A stretch of DNA of 30,762 nucleotides from a virus: the IMG/VR virus record IMGVR_UViG_3300020200_000120, positions 1 through 30,762 of that record; one strand, 5' to 3'. The position numbers were made by a program, and so were the translations under genes. The notes below the pieces were generated by a model that saw nothing but the letters and a program-made list of their open reading frames with translations, was not told where the DNA came from and did not search any database. Positions within the stretch are counted from its first letter, which is position 1. Each line of letters begins with the position of its first letter. This document shows, piece by piece, positions 15,616 to 22,491 of the stretch.

Positions 15616-16243
15616 CGTTCCGTATTTTTATGCGGGCATGGACACAGCGTTCTTGTACGACGAAGACCCGTCACCAACTAACGAACGAATTCCCGTAGAA
15701 GTATTTATGTACACTTCAATACCGCAACGCTGCGGGCTATTCAGCGTCATGACCGAGTACGGTAGCCAGCATGCAAGAGTGCCAATCCAATATTTGACAA
15801 GCCTGTGGGTTGATACGCCCACTGCCTATCCGCTTGACTGGATACAGCTGTGGGATTCTGTGGGCTACAACGTGTCGTGCAACATCATCGATTACTGCAA
15901 GAACCGTGGCGCCATGATATGGTTGAAAGACCACAGCCAACACAAGGCCAGGTACATGTTCACACTCGACTGGTGCCTTGGCGCACAATACACGTCAGGC
16001 TACGGCGAGTATGCTGCAGGCCACAAGTGTGGTCATGTGTTCGAAGGTGAGGGTGGACAGTTCTTTATACAGCCAAACAACCGTATCTTGTGGATGGATG
16101 GTGGTTCGTGGATAACAAAGAAACTGGAGAAACCAGACTGGAAGATATTCTCACGTGAGTTCTCCTGTGAGCACACGGGTTCACGTTGGGTTTCAGAATC
16201 AGATGATGAACTTTACTTCTATACTTTCAAGGAGAGAGAATGA
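15593..16243 (+). CDS. Unknown protein beside glycosyltransferase, 216 residues
   Basis: I choose ATG 15593 (MSNYLNINVPYFYAGMDTAF) over an upstream ATG that runs through the preceding mini gene. The protein is rich in Tyr and Trp (WVDTPTAYPLDWIQLWDSVG, FSREFSCEHTGSRWV) with eight or so cysteines, and has no TM or signal peptide. It is coupled to the glycosyltransferase by an ATGA overlap at 16240-16243, so a role in the same modification is likely. No family recognised. Confidence 0.65.
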   Translation: MSNYLNINVPYFYAGMDTAFLYDEDPSPTNERIPVEVFMYTSIPQRCGLFSVMTEYGSQHARVPIQYLTSLWVDTPTAYPLDWIQLWDSVGYNVSCNIIDYCKNRGAMIWLKDHSQHKARYMFTLDWCLGAQYTSGYGEYAAGHKCGHVFEGEGGQFFIQPNNRILWMDGGSWITKKLEKPDWKIFSREFSCEHTGSRWVSESDDELYFYTFKERE

Positions 16244-18003
16244 AAGTAGCCGTAGTATCAATCATGAAGAACGAAGAAAAGTTCATTCGTCGTTGGGCTG
16301 AATCATGTGCTGATGCCGATTACCGTATCCTATTGGATACAGGCTCAACAGACAATGCTGTGGCCCTAGCCAAAGAACTTGGTATCATCGTACACGAACA
16401 GGTCATCAACCCTTGGCACTTTGCCAAAGCTCGTAATCATCTATTGGATTTGATTCCTGATGATGTTGATTGGATTATTAATTTGGATGTTGATGAATTG
16501 TTGGGGCGCGGCTGGCGTAAAGCTTTGGAAGCTGTGCCTACCGATGGTTCTGTCAATCGTCCACGCTATTTGTACACGTGGAACTGGGAAGAATTCGTAC
16601 ATGATGACGATGGCATCGTTGATGAGTGGGCAACCATTGAGCGTGGCAAGCCAGGATTGCAGTATCATGGTGACAAGATAACCGCTCGATTCAGCCACCG
16701 CTGGAAGCATCCAGTGCATGAAGTTAACATAACCCAAGAAGGTTTTCAGGAACGTCAGGCGTTCTGTGACGTACGCATTTACCACTTTGCTGACAACACC
16801 AAGAGTCGTGGTTCGTATCTTCCATTGCTGATACAAGCAGTTGAAGAAGACCCAGAAGATGATAGAAATACTTATTATTGCGCCAGAGAATTATATTATT
16901 ATGGTCGCAATGAAGAAGCAATAAAGTTGTTCAAGCGCCACCTGGTTATGGAAAGAAGTACTTGGGCACCAGAGCGTGGATTCTCCATGCGCTATTTAGC
17001 TAAGATGCTTCCTGATAGCGCTGAGCATTGGTTGTTGCGCGCTTGTGCAGAGTATCCATGGGGAAGAGAACCATGGTTGGAGCTGGCACAATATTATTAT
17101 AAAAACAATGATTGGATTCCATGCTTGATGGCTGCTGACAGAGCCTTGAGACTAAAAGATAGAGGTCAACTGTATCTAACTGAGGCTTGGGCTTGGGGTT
17201 GGATGGGTCATGACCTGGCTGCTTTGGCTTGCTATCGCTTAGGATTGCACGAACGTGCCCTACAGCACGGACTGGATGCCCTGGAGCATGCACCAAATGA
17301 TGAAAGATTAATTAAAAATATGTTTTGGTATAGAAACGCCACAAGCTCAGCTACGGTGGTTATCCCTACCAAATCCAACAAGTCGGGCCTAACACGCCTC
17401 ATAAGCGTTCTAATGGGCTCTGAGAAGGTCTCTAAAATCGTTGTGGTGGTGGACGGACACGAATCAGCTGATGTGGTGGCTGGTATACCCGACTCTGTTA
17501 TAAAGATATACGTACCCCGTGGCGTGGGCATTCATCACATGTGGAATGCAGGAATGGCTTTGGCGAAGGAAAACCATGTCTTGTTCCTCAACGACGACGT
17601 AACCATTGATAAGGGGACCGTTGCGGGTCTGGTTGCAGCTCTCGATGAGGACCCACGCTTGGGGCTTGTATGCCCTAACTACAGTGGTGTAGGCGAGGTG
17701 GATGTAATTACCCACAGCACGTGCCGTGGTAGATACGATGGCACTGGTGGCATGGCTGGCTTTGCCATGATGCTGGCATCTGACCTGGCTCAATCATGGT
17801 CGTTTGATGAACGCATGAAGTGGTGGTATGGTGACGATGATTTGGTCAATTGGGTGAATGCGCAAGGGCGCATGTGTCTGATAACCAACAAGGCCAAGTG
17901 TCATCACGCACACTCGCAAACAGTGGACAAAGACCCGCCAAAGAACTTTGCTAAAACAGTAAATAATGATAAAAAAATATTTGAAGAGAAATGGAGTAAG
18001 TAA
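16240..18003 (+). CDS. Two-domain family-2 glycosyltransferase with TPR-like linker
   Basis: A 587-residue fusion. Domain 1 (about residues 1-220) is a GT-A fold of the SPBc2/WaaE-like type: VVSIMKNEEKFIRRW, LLDTGSTDN and the metal-binding NLDVDELL (D83, D85). A helical tetratricopeptide-like middle (about 220-360, ERALQHGLDALEHAP) follows. Domain 2 (about 365-587) is a second GT2: TVVIPTKSNKSGL, VVVVDGHES, LFLNDDVTIDKG and WWYGDDDLVNWV. It should transfer sugars to protein or glycan in the cytoplasm. It is followed directly by a methyltransferase and another glycosyltransferase, so an operon for glycan synthesis or fibre decoration. Confidence 0.88.
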   Translation: MKVAVVSIMKNEEKFIRRWAESCADADYRILLDTGSTDNAVALAKELGIIVHEQVINPWHFAKARNHLLDLIPDDVDWIINLDVDELLGRGWRKALEAVPTDGSVNRPRYLYTWNWEEFVHDDDGIVDEWATIERGKPGLQYHGDKITARFSHRWKHPVHEVNITQEGFQERQAFCDVRIYHFADNTKSRGSYLPLLIQAVEEDPEDDRNTYYCARELYYYGRNEEAIKLFKRHLVMERSTWAPERGFSMRYLAKMLPDSAEHWLLRACAEYPWGREPWLELAQYYYKNNDWIPCLMAADRALRLKDRGQLYLTEAWAWGWMGHDLAALACYRLGLHERALQHGLDALEHAPNDERLIKNMFWYRNATSSATVVIPTKSNKSGLTRLISVLMGSEKVSKIVVVVDGHESADVVAGIPDSVIKIYVPRGVGIHHMWNAGMALAKENHVLFLNDDVTIDKGTVAGLVAALDEDPRLGLVCPNYSGVGEVDVITHSTCRGRYDGTGGMAGFAMMLASDLAQSWSFDERMKWWYGDDDLVNWVNAQGRMCLITNKAKCHHAHSQTVDKDPPKNFAKTVNNDKKIFEEKWSK

Positions 18004-18515
18004 TGCACGGAGCAGCACATGATTGGGTGTTCCAATCGTTTCACAATTGGCGTCAAGACAAAGAGAACCTTGACGTGTTGGACATCGGTTCGTTGAACAT
18101 CAACGGTTCGGCAAGAGATGTAATAGAACAGTTCTCCAAAACATACCACGGCATTGACATGCAGTCTGGTCCTGGTGTTGACGAAGTTATTAACGCCTCT
18201 GTTTATATCAAGCCCAATAGTTTTGATGTCATTGTTTGTTGCGAGGTTTTCGAACACACGCCAGTATGGCAGGATATCATTTACAATGCGTCAGAAAGCC
18301 TGCGTAAAGGCGGCTTGTTCATTGCCACCATGGGTGGTGAGACGCGCCCACCACACTCTGGTGTGCACGGCAATGCACCATACGAATGGGAGCATTACGC
18401 AAACATCGGTGAATGGCAACTGCGTCAGACACTAAAGAAACATTTCGGTAAGTTTGAAACATCTTTCATAAAGCCGATGGTGCACGCAGATTTGAGATGC
18501 TGGGCTATCAAGTGA
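18003..18515 (+). CDS. Class I SAM-dependent methyltransferase
   Basis: A 170-residue enzyme with motif I DVLDIGSLNINGSARDV (about residues 24-40), the acidic residue of motif II in YHGIDMQSG, and motif IV/post region FDVIVCCEVFEHTPVWQDII then LRKGGLFIATMGG. This is the Methyltransf_11-like pattern. ATG overlaps the glycosyltransferase stop by one base. Between two glycosyltransferases, sugar O-methylation is the likely task. Confidence 0.85.
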   Translation: MHGAAHDWVFQSFHNWRQDKENLDVLDIGSLNINGSARDVIEQFSKTYHGIDMQSGPGVDEVINASVYIKPNSFDVIVCCEVFEHTPVWQDIIYNASESLRKGGLFIATMGGETRPPHSGVHGNAPYEWEHYANIGEWQLRQTLKKHFGKFETSFIKPMVHADLRCWAIK

Positions 18516-19243
18516 TAGCGTCCATCATCATCACCAGCTACAACGGCGCTCGATATCTGGACAAAGCTATTTTGTCCTGCACCAAACAAAGATTTCCAGA
18601 AGATAAATTTGAAATCATCGTGGCTGATGACAATTCATCGGAACCAGAGGTACGCGACGTATTAAAGTACTATCACGCCAAGTTTCCAAACTTTAAATAC
18701 TTTGTGTCGGATGTATCAGAAGAAGACAGATACAAAACCGCACGATACGCCACGCAAATCAACACCGCCGTCAAAGAATATTCAAAGGGCAAATACTTGT
18801 TTTATCTGCCCCATGACGATTACTTTTATCCTCATAAACTTATCATGCATGTGCGACAGATGGAAAGATTAAACCAAGCTGTAACCTATTCCGGTCAAGA
18901 CATGTTTGCCGAGGATGGCACACCGCTTGGTACGCGTTATGACGGCGTGATTGGTAAAGACTTCATGGGTGCCAAACAACTGTCCAATGGCTTTAATATC
19001 CTTGACCACAGCCAGGTATGCACCAGACGTGATGCGTTCAATGCGGTTATGGGCTGGCCTGATAACCCCGAATATTGGTCGGGGGCAGACGCTTACTTTT
19101 GGGTAAGATTGTCTCAAGCTGGCTTTGTCTTTAATCCTGTGACCTGCACGCTAGGAGCCAAGGTGTACCGTCAAAACGGAGTACAAAACACCATATATGG
19201 TGGTAGAATATTAAAATATGTAAGTAATGAAACAGCTTTATAA
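18497..19243 (+). CDS. Family-2 glycosyltransferase
   Basis: A 248-residue GT-A enzyme: ASIIITSYNGARYLDKAILS near the N-terminus, IIVADDNSSEPEV for nucleotide binding, and YLFYLPHDDYFYPHKLI as the DxD region (HDD). WSGADAYFWVRLSQAGF is the acceptor/catalytic-base region. ATG 18497 overlaps the methyltransferase by 19 bases; GTG 18512 (GTGA overlap, MIASIIITSYN) is an alternative and fits family starts better. Third member of the glycan operon. Confidence 0.88.
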   Translation: MLGYQVIASIIITSYNGARYLDKAILSCTKQRFPEDKFEIIVADDNSSEPEVRDVLKYYHAKFPNFKYFVSDVSEEDRYKTARYATQINTAVKEYSKGKYLFYLPHDDYFYPHKLIMHVRQMERLNQAVTYSGQDMFAEDGTPLGTRYDGVIGKDFMGAKQLSNGFNILDHSQVCTRRDAFNAVMGWPDNPEYWSGADAYFWVRLSQAGFVFNPVTCTLGAKVYRQNGVQNTIYGGRILKYVSNETAL

Positions 19244-19256
19244 TAGGGAGACTTTT

Positions 19257-19457
19257 GTGTATTACGATAAGTTAGAAGAAACAGATAAGGCCATCGAAGA
19301 TATTTTACAATGGCGTGACGCTCAAATTAAAATGGTTGGGCGTATATCTAATCTTATGTTAGAATTAACATTAAAACAATTAGGGGATACCATACCCCAG
19401 CAAGTAAAGGAGAGACGCCGTGGCAGACCAAACGATAATCGCCCAGACATCAGCTAA
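19257..19457 (+). CDS. Small helical protein (GTG start), 66 residues
   Basis: The GTG at 19257 follows GGGAG by six bases, so it is preferred to an ATG at 19227 inside the previous gene. The protein is helical and charged (YYDKLEETDKAIEDILQW) and ends in a basic RRRGRPNDNRPDIS. It may bind nucleic acid; no family recognised. Confidence 0.6.
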   Translation: MYYDKLEETDKAIEDILQWRDAQIKMVGRISNLMLELTLKQLGDTIPQQVKERRRGRPNDNRPDIS

Positions 19458-19695
19458 GGTGGCAGCCGAATTGGTTGTGGCAACGCAGCCAAGAAACATA
19501 GAGGATGCCCTGGAGGCATACGATAGGGCGTTTGTTCACGTGTTGAACAGTATTACTTTTGCGGGCAACAAGAAAGACAAGTTGACCAAGGGTGGTAGAC
19601 AAGTGCCTATCATCAGCCAAGAAGAGATTCAGATGCGCCTAAACCAGAAGCTTCAAGCTGGTACAGCCGTAACGAGTAACCTAATTACATTCTAG
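19420..19695 (+). CDS. Small unknown protein (GTG start), 91 residues
   Basis: Reads ADQTIIAQTSAKVAAELVVA after the GTG at 19420, which follows AAGGAG and overlaps the previous gene by 38 bases. Largely helical (NIEDALEAYDRAFVHVLNSI) with a basic centre (NKKDKLTKGGRQ). Its TAG stop overlaps the next GTG start (TAGTG). Function unknown. Confidence 0.65.
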   Translation: MADQTIIAQTSAKVAAELVVATQPRNIEDALEAYDRAFVHVLNSITFAGNKKDKLTKGGRQVPIISQEEIQMRLNQKLQAGTAVTSNLITF

Positions 19696-19868
19696 TGTCA
19701 AGCTTCTTTAAGAAGCTGTGGAGGATTACGGCTGGTCTTTCGTTTACTTTTGCTGGTTCTACTGTACTATTAATTACGTTGAGTGGCGACACTCAAGAGA
19801 TGGCGGCCATCGCAACCGCATGCGCCATCTTCGTGCATTATGTGCATGAGTTAACAAAAGGAGATTGA
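19695..19868 (+). CDS. Small two-TM membrane protein, holin-like (GTG start)
   Basis: A 57-residue protein. After a basic start (SSFFKKLWR) there are two hydrophobic segments, residues 11-29 (TAGLSFTFAGSTVLLITL) and about 35-51 (AAIATACAIFVHYVHEL). GTG at 19695 shares a base with the preceding TAG. Size and topology fit a class II/III holin, but its early-operon position beside DNA genes makes another membrane role equally possible. Confidence 0.55.
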   Translation: MSSFFKKLWRITAGLSFTFAGSTVLLITLSGDTQEMAAIATACAIFVHYVHELTKGD

Positions 19869-19869
19869 C

Positions 19870-20336
19870 ATGCCAACAAAAAAGACCGAGGGCTACCAGC
19901 CTTCTCACGACATAGAATACACCGCAAGGCGAAGAATAAACTGGAAGAATGATTTGGCCGTTGGCAGGCAACGGGGAAAAGATTGTAGAAGGTTTCTTGC
20001 AGTGCCTGGACAAGTCCTTGTTCGAAGTAAAGTACGACCAGTATCGCAATCGGCAGGATGGTCGTAGAGATTGAACAGAATCCTGGTGGCAAGGGCTGGA
20101 AACCGTCGGGGCTTATGACCACCAAGGCCAGATGGTGGATATACGTATTTTCTCCACAGGCATTCGTTGCCGTTGAGGTGGAGAGGTTGAAGAAATACTT
20201 AGAGATTAATAATAAGATTGAAAAGAAGGAGTTTGCCAAGAATTCCAGCAACTCCACTCGTGGCTATCTATTGTTTCCGGAGGACGTCTCTAAGCTCCTA
20301 TCATCGGAGCTTTACGATGTGGTACATAAAAGCTAA
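19870..20336 (+). CDS. Nuclease-like protein (PD-(D/E)XK type) requiring two +1 shifts at CGG
   Basis: No single frame encodes it. Segment 1 (19870-19971) reads MPTKKTEGYQPSHDIEYTAR to NDLAVGRQ. Skipping the C of CGG at 19972 gives GEKIVEGFLQCLDKSLFEVK and on to YDQYRN; skipping the C of CGG at 20051 gives GRMVVEIEQNPGGKGWKPSG to the stop at 20334-20336. The joined 154-residue protein has the layout of phage PD-(D/E)XK proteins: GE-IVE-FL, FEVKYD, VEIEQNP, then TTKARWWIYVF and VERLKKYLE. Without shifting, only useless fragments result. Both shifts enter glycine codons (GGG and GGC). Alternatives are a pseudogene or read errors, argued against in findings. Confidence 0.7.
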
Positions 20337-20713
20337 GGATACTTTTACTATTAGCCGTAAAGAAATACCTGTACCTCTTGCTGAAATAACGCAAATGCGC
20401 GACCCGGCGCAACCAAAGACGTTCATACAGGCCTTGATGCAGGCCGCACCAAATGAAGACGAAATATACTCAGAAGACCTTGGCAATCCAGTTAGAGAAG
20501 CAATACTTGATTGCATGGACCTGTTGTCGGAGCAGGACAAGTTTATACTTGACGCAATTTATTGGGAACAGATAACGTACGTGGAGCTGGCAAAAAGGTT
20601 GCGGAGTCTCCACGCCGCACGCATGGAGGCTTACCGGAGCCGCCGAGCAAAACCTAAAGGAGCTGTTACTGATGAATACCACGCTGAGAGATTATATTTT
20701 AGATGCCCAGTGA
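20317..20713 (+). CDS. Sigma-region-4-like HTH protein requiring a +1 shift at CGG
   Basis: ATG 20317 (MWYIKAKDTFTISRKEIPVP) is preferred to an upstream start. In frame 0, the segment LSEQDKFILDAIYWEQITYV then ELAKRL runs into CGG at 20602. Skipping its C gives GVSTPHAWRLTGAAEQNLKE and ends LRDYILDAQ at 20711-20713, for 131 residues. Together ELAKRL-GVS is the classic helix-turn-helix of sigma-70 region 4 and related regulators, so the shifted product is clearly right and the unshifted one (RSLHAARMEAYRS) is not. It may redirect host RNA polymerase or act as a regulator. Confidence 0.72.
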
Positions 20714-20981
20714 ACATTGGTATCGTAGGATATTTTCGGAAGAAGAAATGGAAGAACTAACTTTGTCTTCTGAAAAGATTATCTACGATTCGGAACACGG
20801 CATCAATTTAAACATTGGTTTGTCCAACGATATGTGTGTTGATTTGATTGAGGCGTGGGGCAAGAGCCACAACGGTGACCTTGGCGCCCAGTTGCACATG
20901 CTTCATTTCATAGAAGGCTTTGTAAATTATTTGAAAGATTATCTGAAAAATGAGGGCATACCGTTTGAAGATTACGAATAA
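20703..20981 (+). CDS. Small acidic protein, 92 residues
   Basis: Starts MPSEHWYRRIFSEEEMEELT and overlaps the tail of the HTH gene by 11 bases; ATG 20748, after GGAAGAAG, is an alternative. It is helical and acidic (LSNDMCVDLIEAWGKS, FVNYLKDYLKNEGIPFEDYE). No in-frame CGG. No family recognised. Confidence 0.6.
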   Translation: MPSEHWYRRIFSEEEMEELTLSSEKIIYDSEHGINLNIGLSNDMCVDLIEAWGKSHNGDLGAQLHMLHFIEGFVNYLKDYLKNEGIPFEDYE

Positions 20982-20984
20982 TGC

Positions 20985-20993
20985 TGATATAAT
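20985..20993 (+). promoter_or_regulatory. Extended -10 promoter for a leaderless gene
   Basis: TGA-TATAAT (TATAAT at 20988-20993) ends seven bases before the A of the ATG at 21000. The expected start therefore falls on the start codon, giving a leaderless mRNA, common in actinobacteria. Confidence 0.55.
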
Positions 20994-20999
20994 TATTGT

Positions 21000-21393
21000 A
21001 TGACTAAGAAAAGAAGAAGCGGCAAGATAGCCGGTCAACCCAAGATGAAGGTGTGGTTTCCTTTGGCGCCCTTGGTTGATTTACTGTGGAGACCAAGGAC
21101 CGAAGCTGGTTTCATTGAAATGTGTAGGCGTTTAAACGTGGGTAGCGGAAACTTTAGAAAAATGGTAGATAAACCAGGACACCTGATACGTGAAACAAGC
21201 GCAGACAGATACGCAATAAGGGCACGGTTACCATCCCTGCATGATATGGCCCGATTGGTTTGACGAAGAACCAGTGGGTGGTTCAAACCCTAAGTTCAAG
21301 AGCAAACATAATTACAACAAGACTAGCCAGAAGAGACGACCGCGCGCCAAGGCACAAGGCCATATCGTTTATACAGATACTGAGCAACCTTAA
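21000..21393 (+). CDS. Putative DNA-binding regulator requiring a +1 shift at CGG
   Basis: Frame 0 reads MTKKRRSGKIAGQPKMKVWF, then LLWRPRTEAGFIEMCRRLNV and ETSADRYAIRA, reaching CGG at 21225. Skipping the C gives GYHPCMIWPDWFDEEPVGGS and a basic tail (KTSQKRRPRAKAQGH) to TAA at 21391-21393, 130 residues. Without the shift the frame stops 13 codons later. The helix-turn-helix-like centre (AGFIEMCRRLNVGSGNFRKM), followed by ADRYAIRAGYHP-MIWPDWF, fits small phage regulators. The 3' end overlaps the antisense lysozyme gene by 71 bases. A leaderless start is predicted. Confidence 0.68.
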
Positions 21394-21722
21394 GATTACA
21401 ATCTAGTTCCAATAAAGAATCAAGTCCGCCCCTTGCATAGGAGGCGGACTGTTTCTTTGTGTACCGAGTTTATCTGTAGCAATCCTCGGTCAATGGTTTT
21501 GTTCTTGTTCAGAGTCCAGATGACCTTGCCGTTCTTGTCGAAGCGGGCATTGATTGCTTTTGGATTGCAACCTGATTCTCTTTTGGCTATGTACAAGAAT
21601 TCTTTTACGGGCAGTTTATATTTTTCTAAATGCGGCACCAACCACGCACAAGGGTCTTTGCCCTGTGCGGGTACAGCGCTTCCAAACAGGAGCGCTAACG
21701 TAAAGATGAAAAAACGAATCAG
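21323..21722 (-). CDS. Exported lysozyme/transglycosylase-like endolysin requiring a +1 shift at CGG
   Basis: An N-terminal signal-like segment (RFFIFTLALLFGSAVPAQG) precedes KDPCAWLVPHLEKYKLPVKE, then YIAKRESGCNPKAIN (likely catalytic Glu) and TIDRGLLQINS, the hallmark of the lysozyme-like/SLT fold. Frame 0 reaches AAG GGG CGG (CGG at 21428-21426) and stops one codon later. Skipping the C gives GLDSLLELDCNLKVAQYLYK then RYGLVPWRAVVSSG and TAG at 21325-21323, the normal family ending (N-KVA-Y-Y---G---W-A). The start is uncertain: CTG 21722 or ATT 21719 would include the signal; TTG near 21641 would lose it. It cuts peptidoglycan for lysis or entry. Confidence 0.75.
21423..21460 (+). terminator. 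Hairpin terminator, overlapping the lysozyme frameshift site
   Basis: AGTCCGCC (21423-21430) and GGCGGACT (21443-21450) pair perfectly around a 12-base loop, followed on the plus strand by GTTTCTTTGTG. It probably ends the rightward operon. In the minus-strand lysozyme mRNA the same hairpin contains the CGG shift site in its 3' arm. Confidence 0.6.
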
Positions 21723-21724
21723 CC

Positions 21725-22237
21725 TTAAGCTTCTGGATTTGGTTTTGGTTTTGACGACTCAAGTACATACTTAGAAAATTCAGTTAAGTCATTGGCCATA
21801 TGGTTTATTGCCTGTTGGTATTCTTCTTTTTCCTCAACTGTTAACTTTTTTCCTCTTCCAGCTTTTGTCAGAGCCCTGCCAAGTGTTGCCGCAATTTTAT
21901 CTGACTCAGTTGTATCGTCGCCTGCTCGTAAGATGGGTTTAAACCAACCAGTATCAGCTACTTCTTTTTTGCCTTCACGATTTGGCACTTCTACTTGAAA
22001 TCTTATTTTATTCGTTACCTTATCATATTGAAGATATGCTTTTCCTCCAATATTATTTGCTATAAAAGATGATGGATACCTTCTTGTTATAACGTCTCTA
22101 TCATCAGCTAGAGAAAAAGCACCTATTTCACTAGTATCAACCGGAGGCGGAGCAGGTACTGGAGGAGGAGGAGGAGTTGACTGGGCTTTTGTAAAAGCTT
22201 TACCAAGTGGCGTATTTTTGTAACTAAATTTATCCAT
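21725..22237 (-). CDS. Unknown structural-operon protein, 170 residues
   Basis: ATG 22237 (MDKFSYKNTPLGKAFTKAQS) is chosen over an upstream ATG inside the holin-like gene. It has a proline linker (PPPPPVPAPPPVD), a beta region (AYLQYDKVTNKIRFQVEVP), and a helical C-terminus (EEYQQAINHMANDLTEFSKY). Located between the holin-like and lysozyme genes, it may be a minor virion or lysis accessory protein. No family recognised. Confidence 0.6.
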   Translation of the reverse strand: MDKFSYKNTPLGKAFTKAQSTPPPPPVPAPPPVDTSEIGAFSLADDRDVITRRYPSSFIANNIGGKAYLQYDKVTNKIRFQVEVPNREGKKEVADTGWFKPILRAGDDTTESDKIAATLGRALTKAGRGKKLTVEEKEEYQQAINHMANDLTEFSKYVLESSKPKPNPEA

Positions 22238-22490
22238 TGTTGTCTGTACCTTTCTTTGACTTCTTGTCGACCGCACGAAACACTTCATTAATCTCAGAGT
22301 TGGTCAATTTACCATCGTCCAAGAATGCACGGGACAAGCCTTCTATCACTACTGCTACGCCACCGATGCCAGCCATCATGATGGCCTTCCACAGTGGCAC
22401 GCCTGCTATTGCACCAGCGCCAACCACCGACAGACCGGAAGCTGCAAAGGTTGCAACGATTCTTAATAATATGTTTTGTAGTTGGCTCAT
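22230..22490 (-). CDS. Holin-like membrane protein with acidic C-terminal loop
   Basis: An 86-residue protein with two close hydrophobic helices, about residues 6-29 (NILLRIVATFAASGLSVVGA) and 34-50 (KAIMMAGIGGVAVVIEGL), then DDGKLTNSEINEVF, an EF-hand-like acidic loop, and a basic end. Two-TM proteins of this shape next to a lysozyme are usual holins in actinophages. It overlaps the next gene by eight bases. Confidence 0.65.
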   Translation of the reverse strand: MSQLQNILLRIVATFAASGLSVVGAGAIAGVPLWKAIMMAGIGGVAVVIEGLSRAFLDDGKLTNSEINEVFRAVDKKSKKGTDNNG

Positions 22491-22491
22491 A

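Noticed and set aside
20058-20336. Independent 92-residue gene starting at ATG 20058
   Set aside because: The sequence continues an upstream protein across CGG at 20051; ATG 20058 has no proper ribosome site and would remove the first half of the nuclease-like fold.
19870-21722. Sequencing or assembly errors as the cause of the broken frames
   Set aside because: Not excluded without reads, but all five breaks are a C before a glycine codon, create the only in-frame CGG codons of the window, and leave long genes elsewhere intact. Random indels do not predict this.
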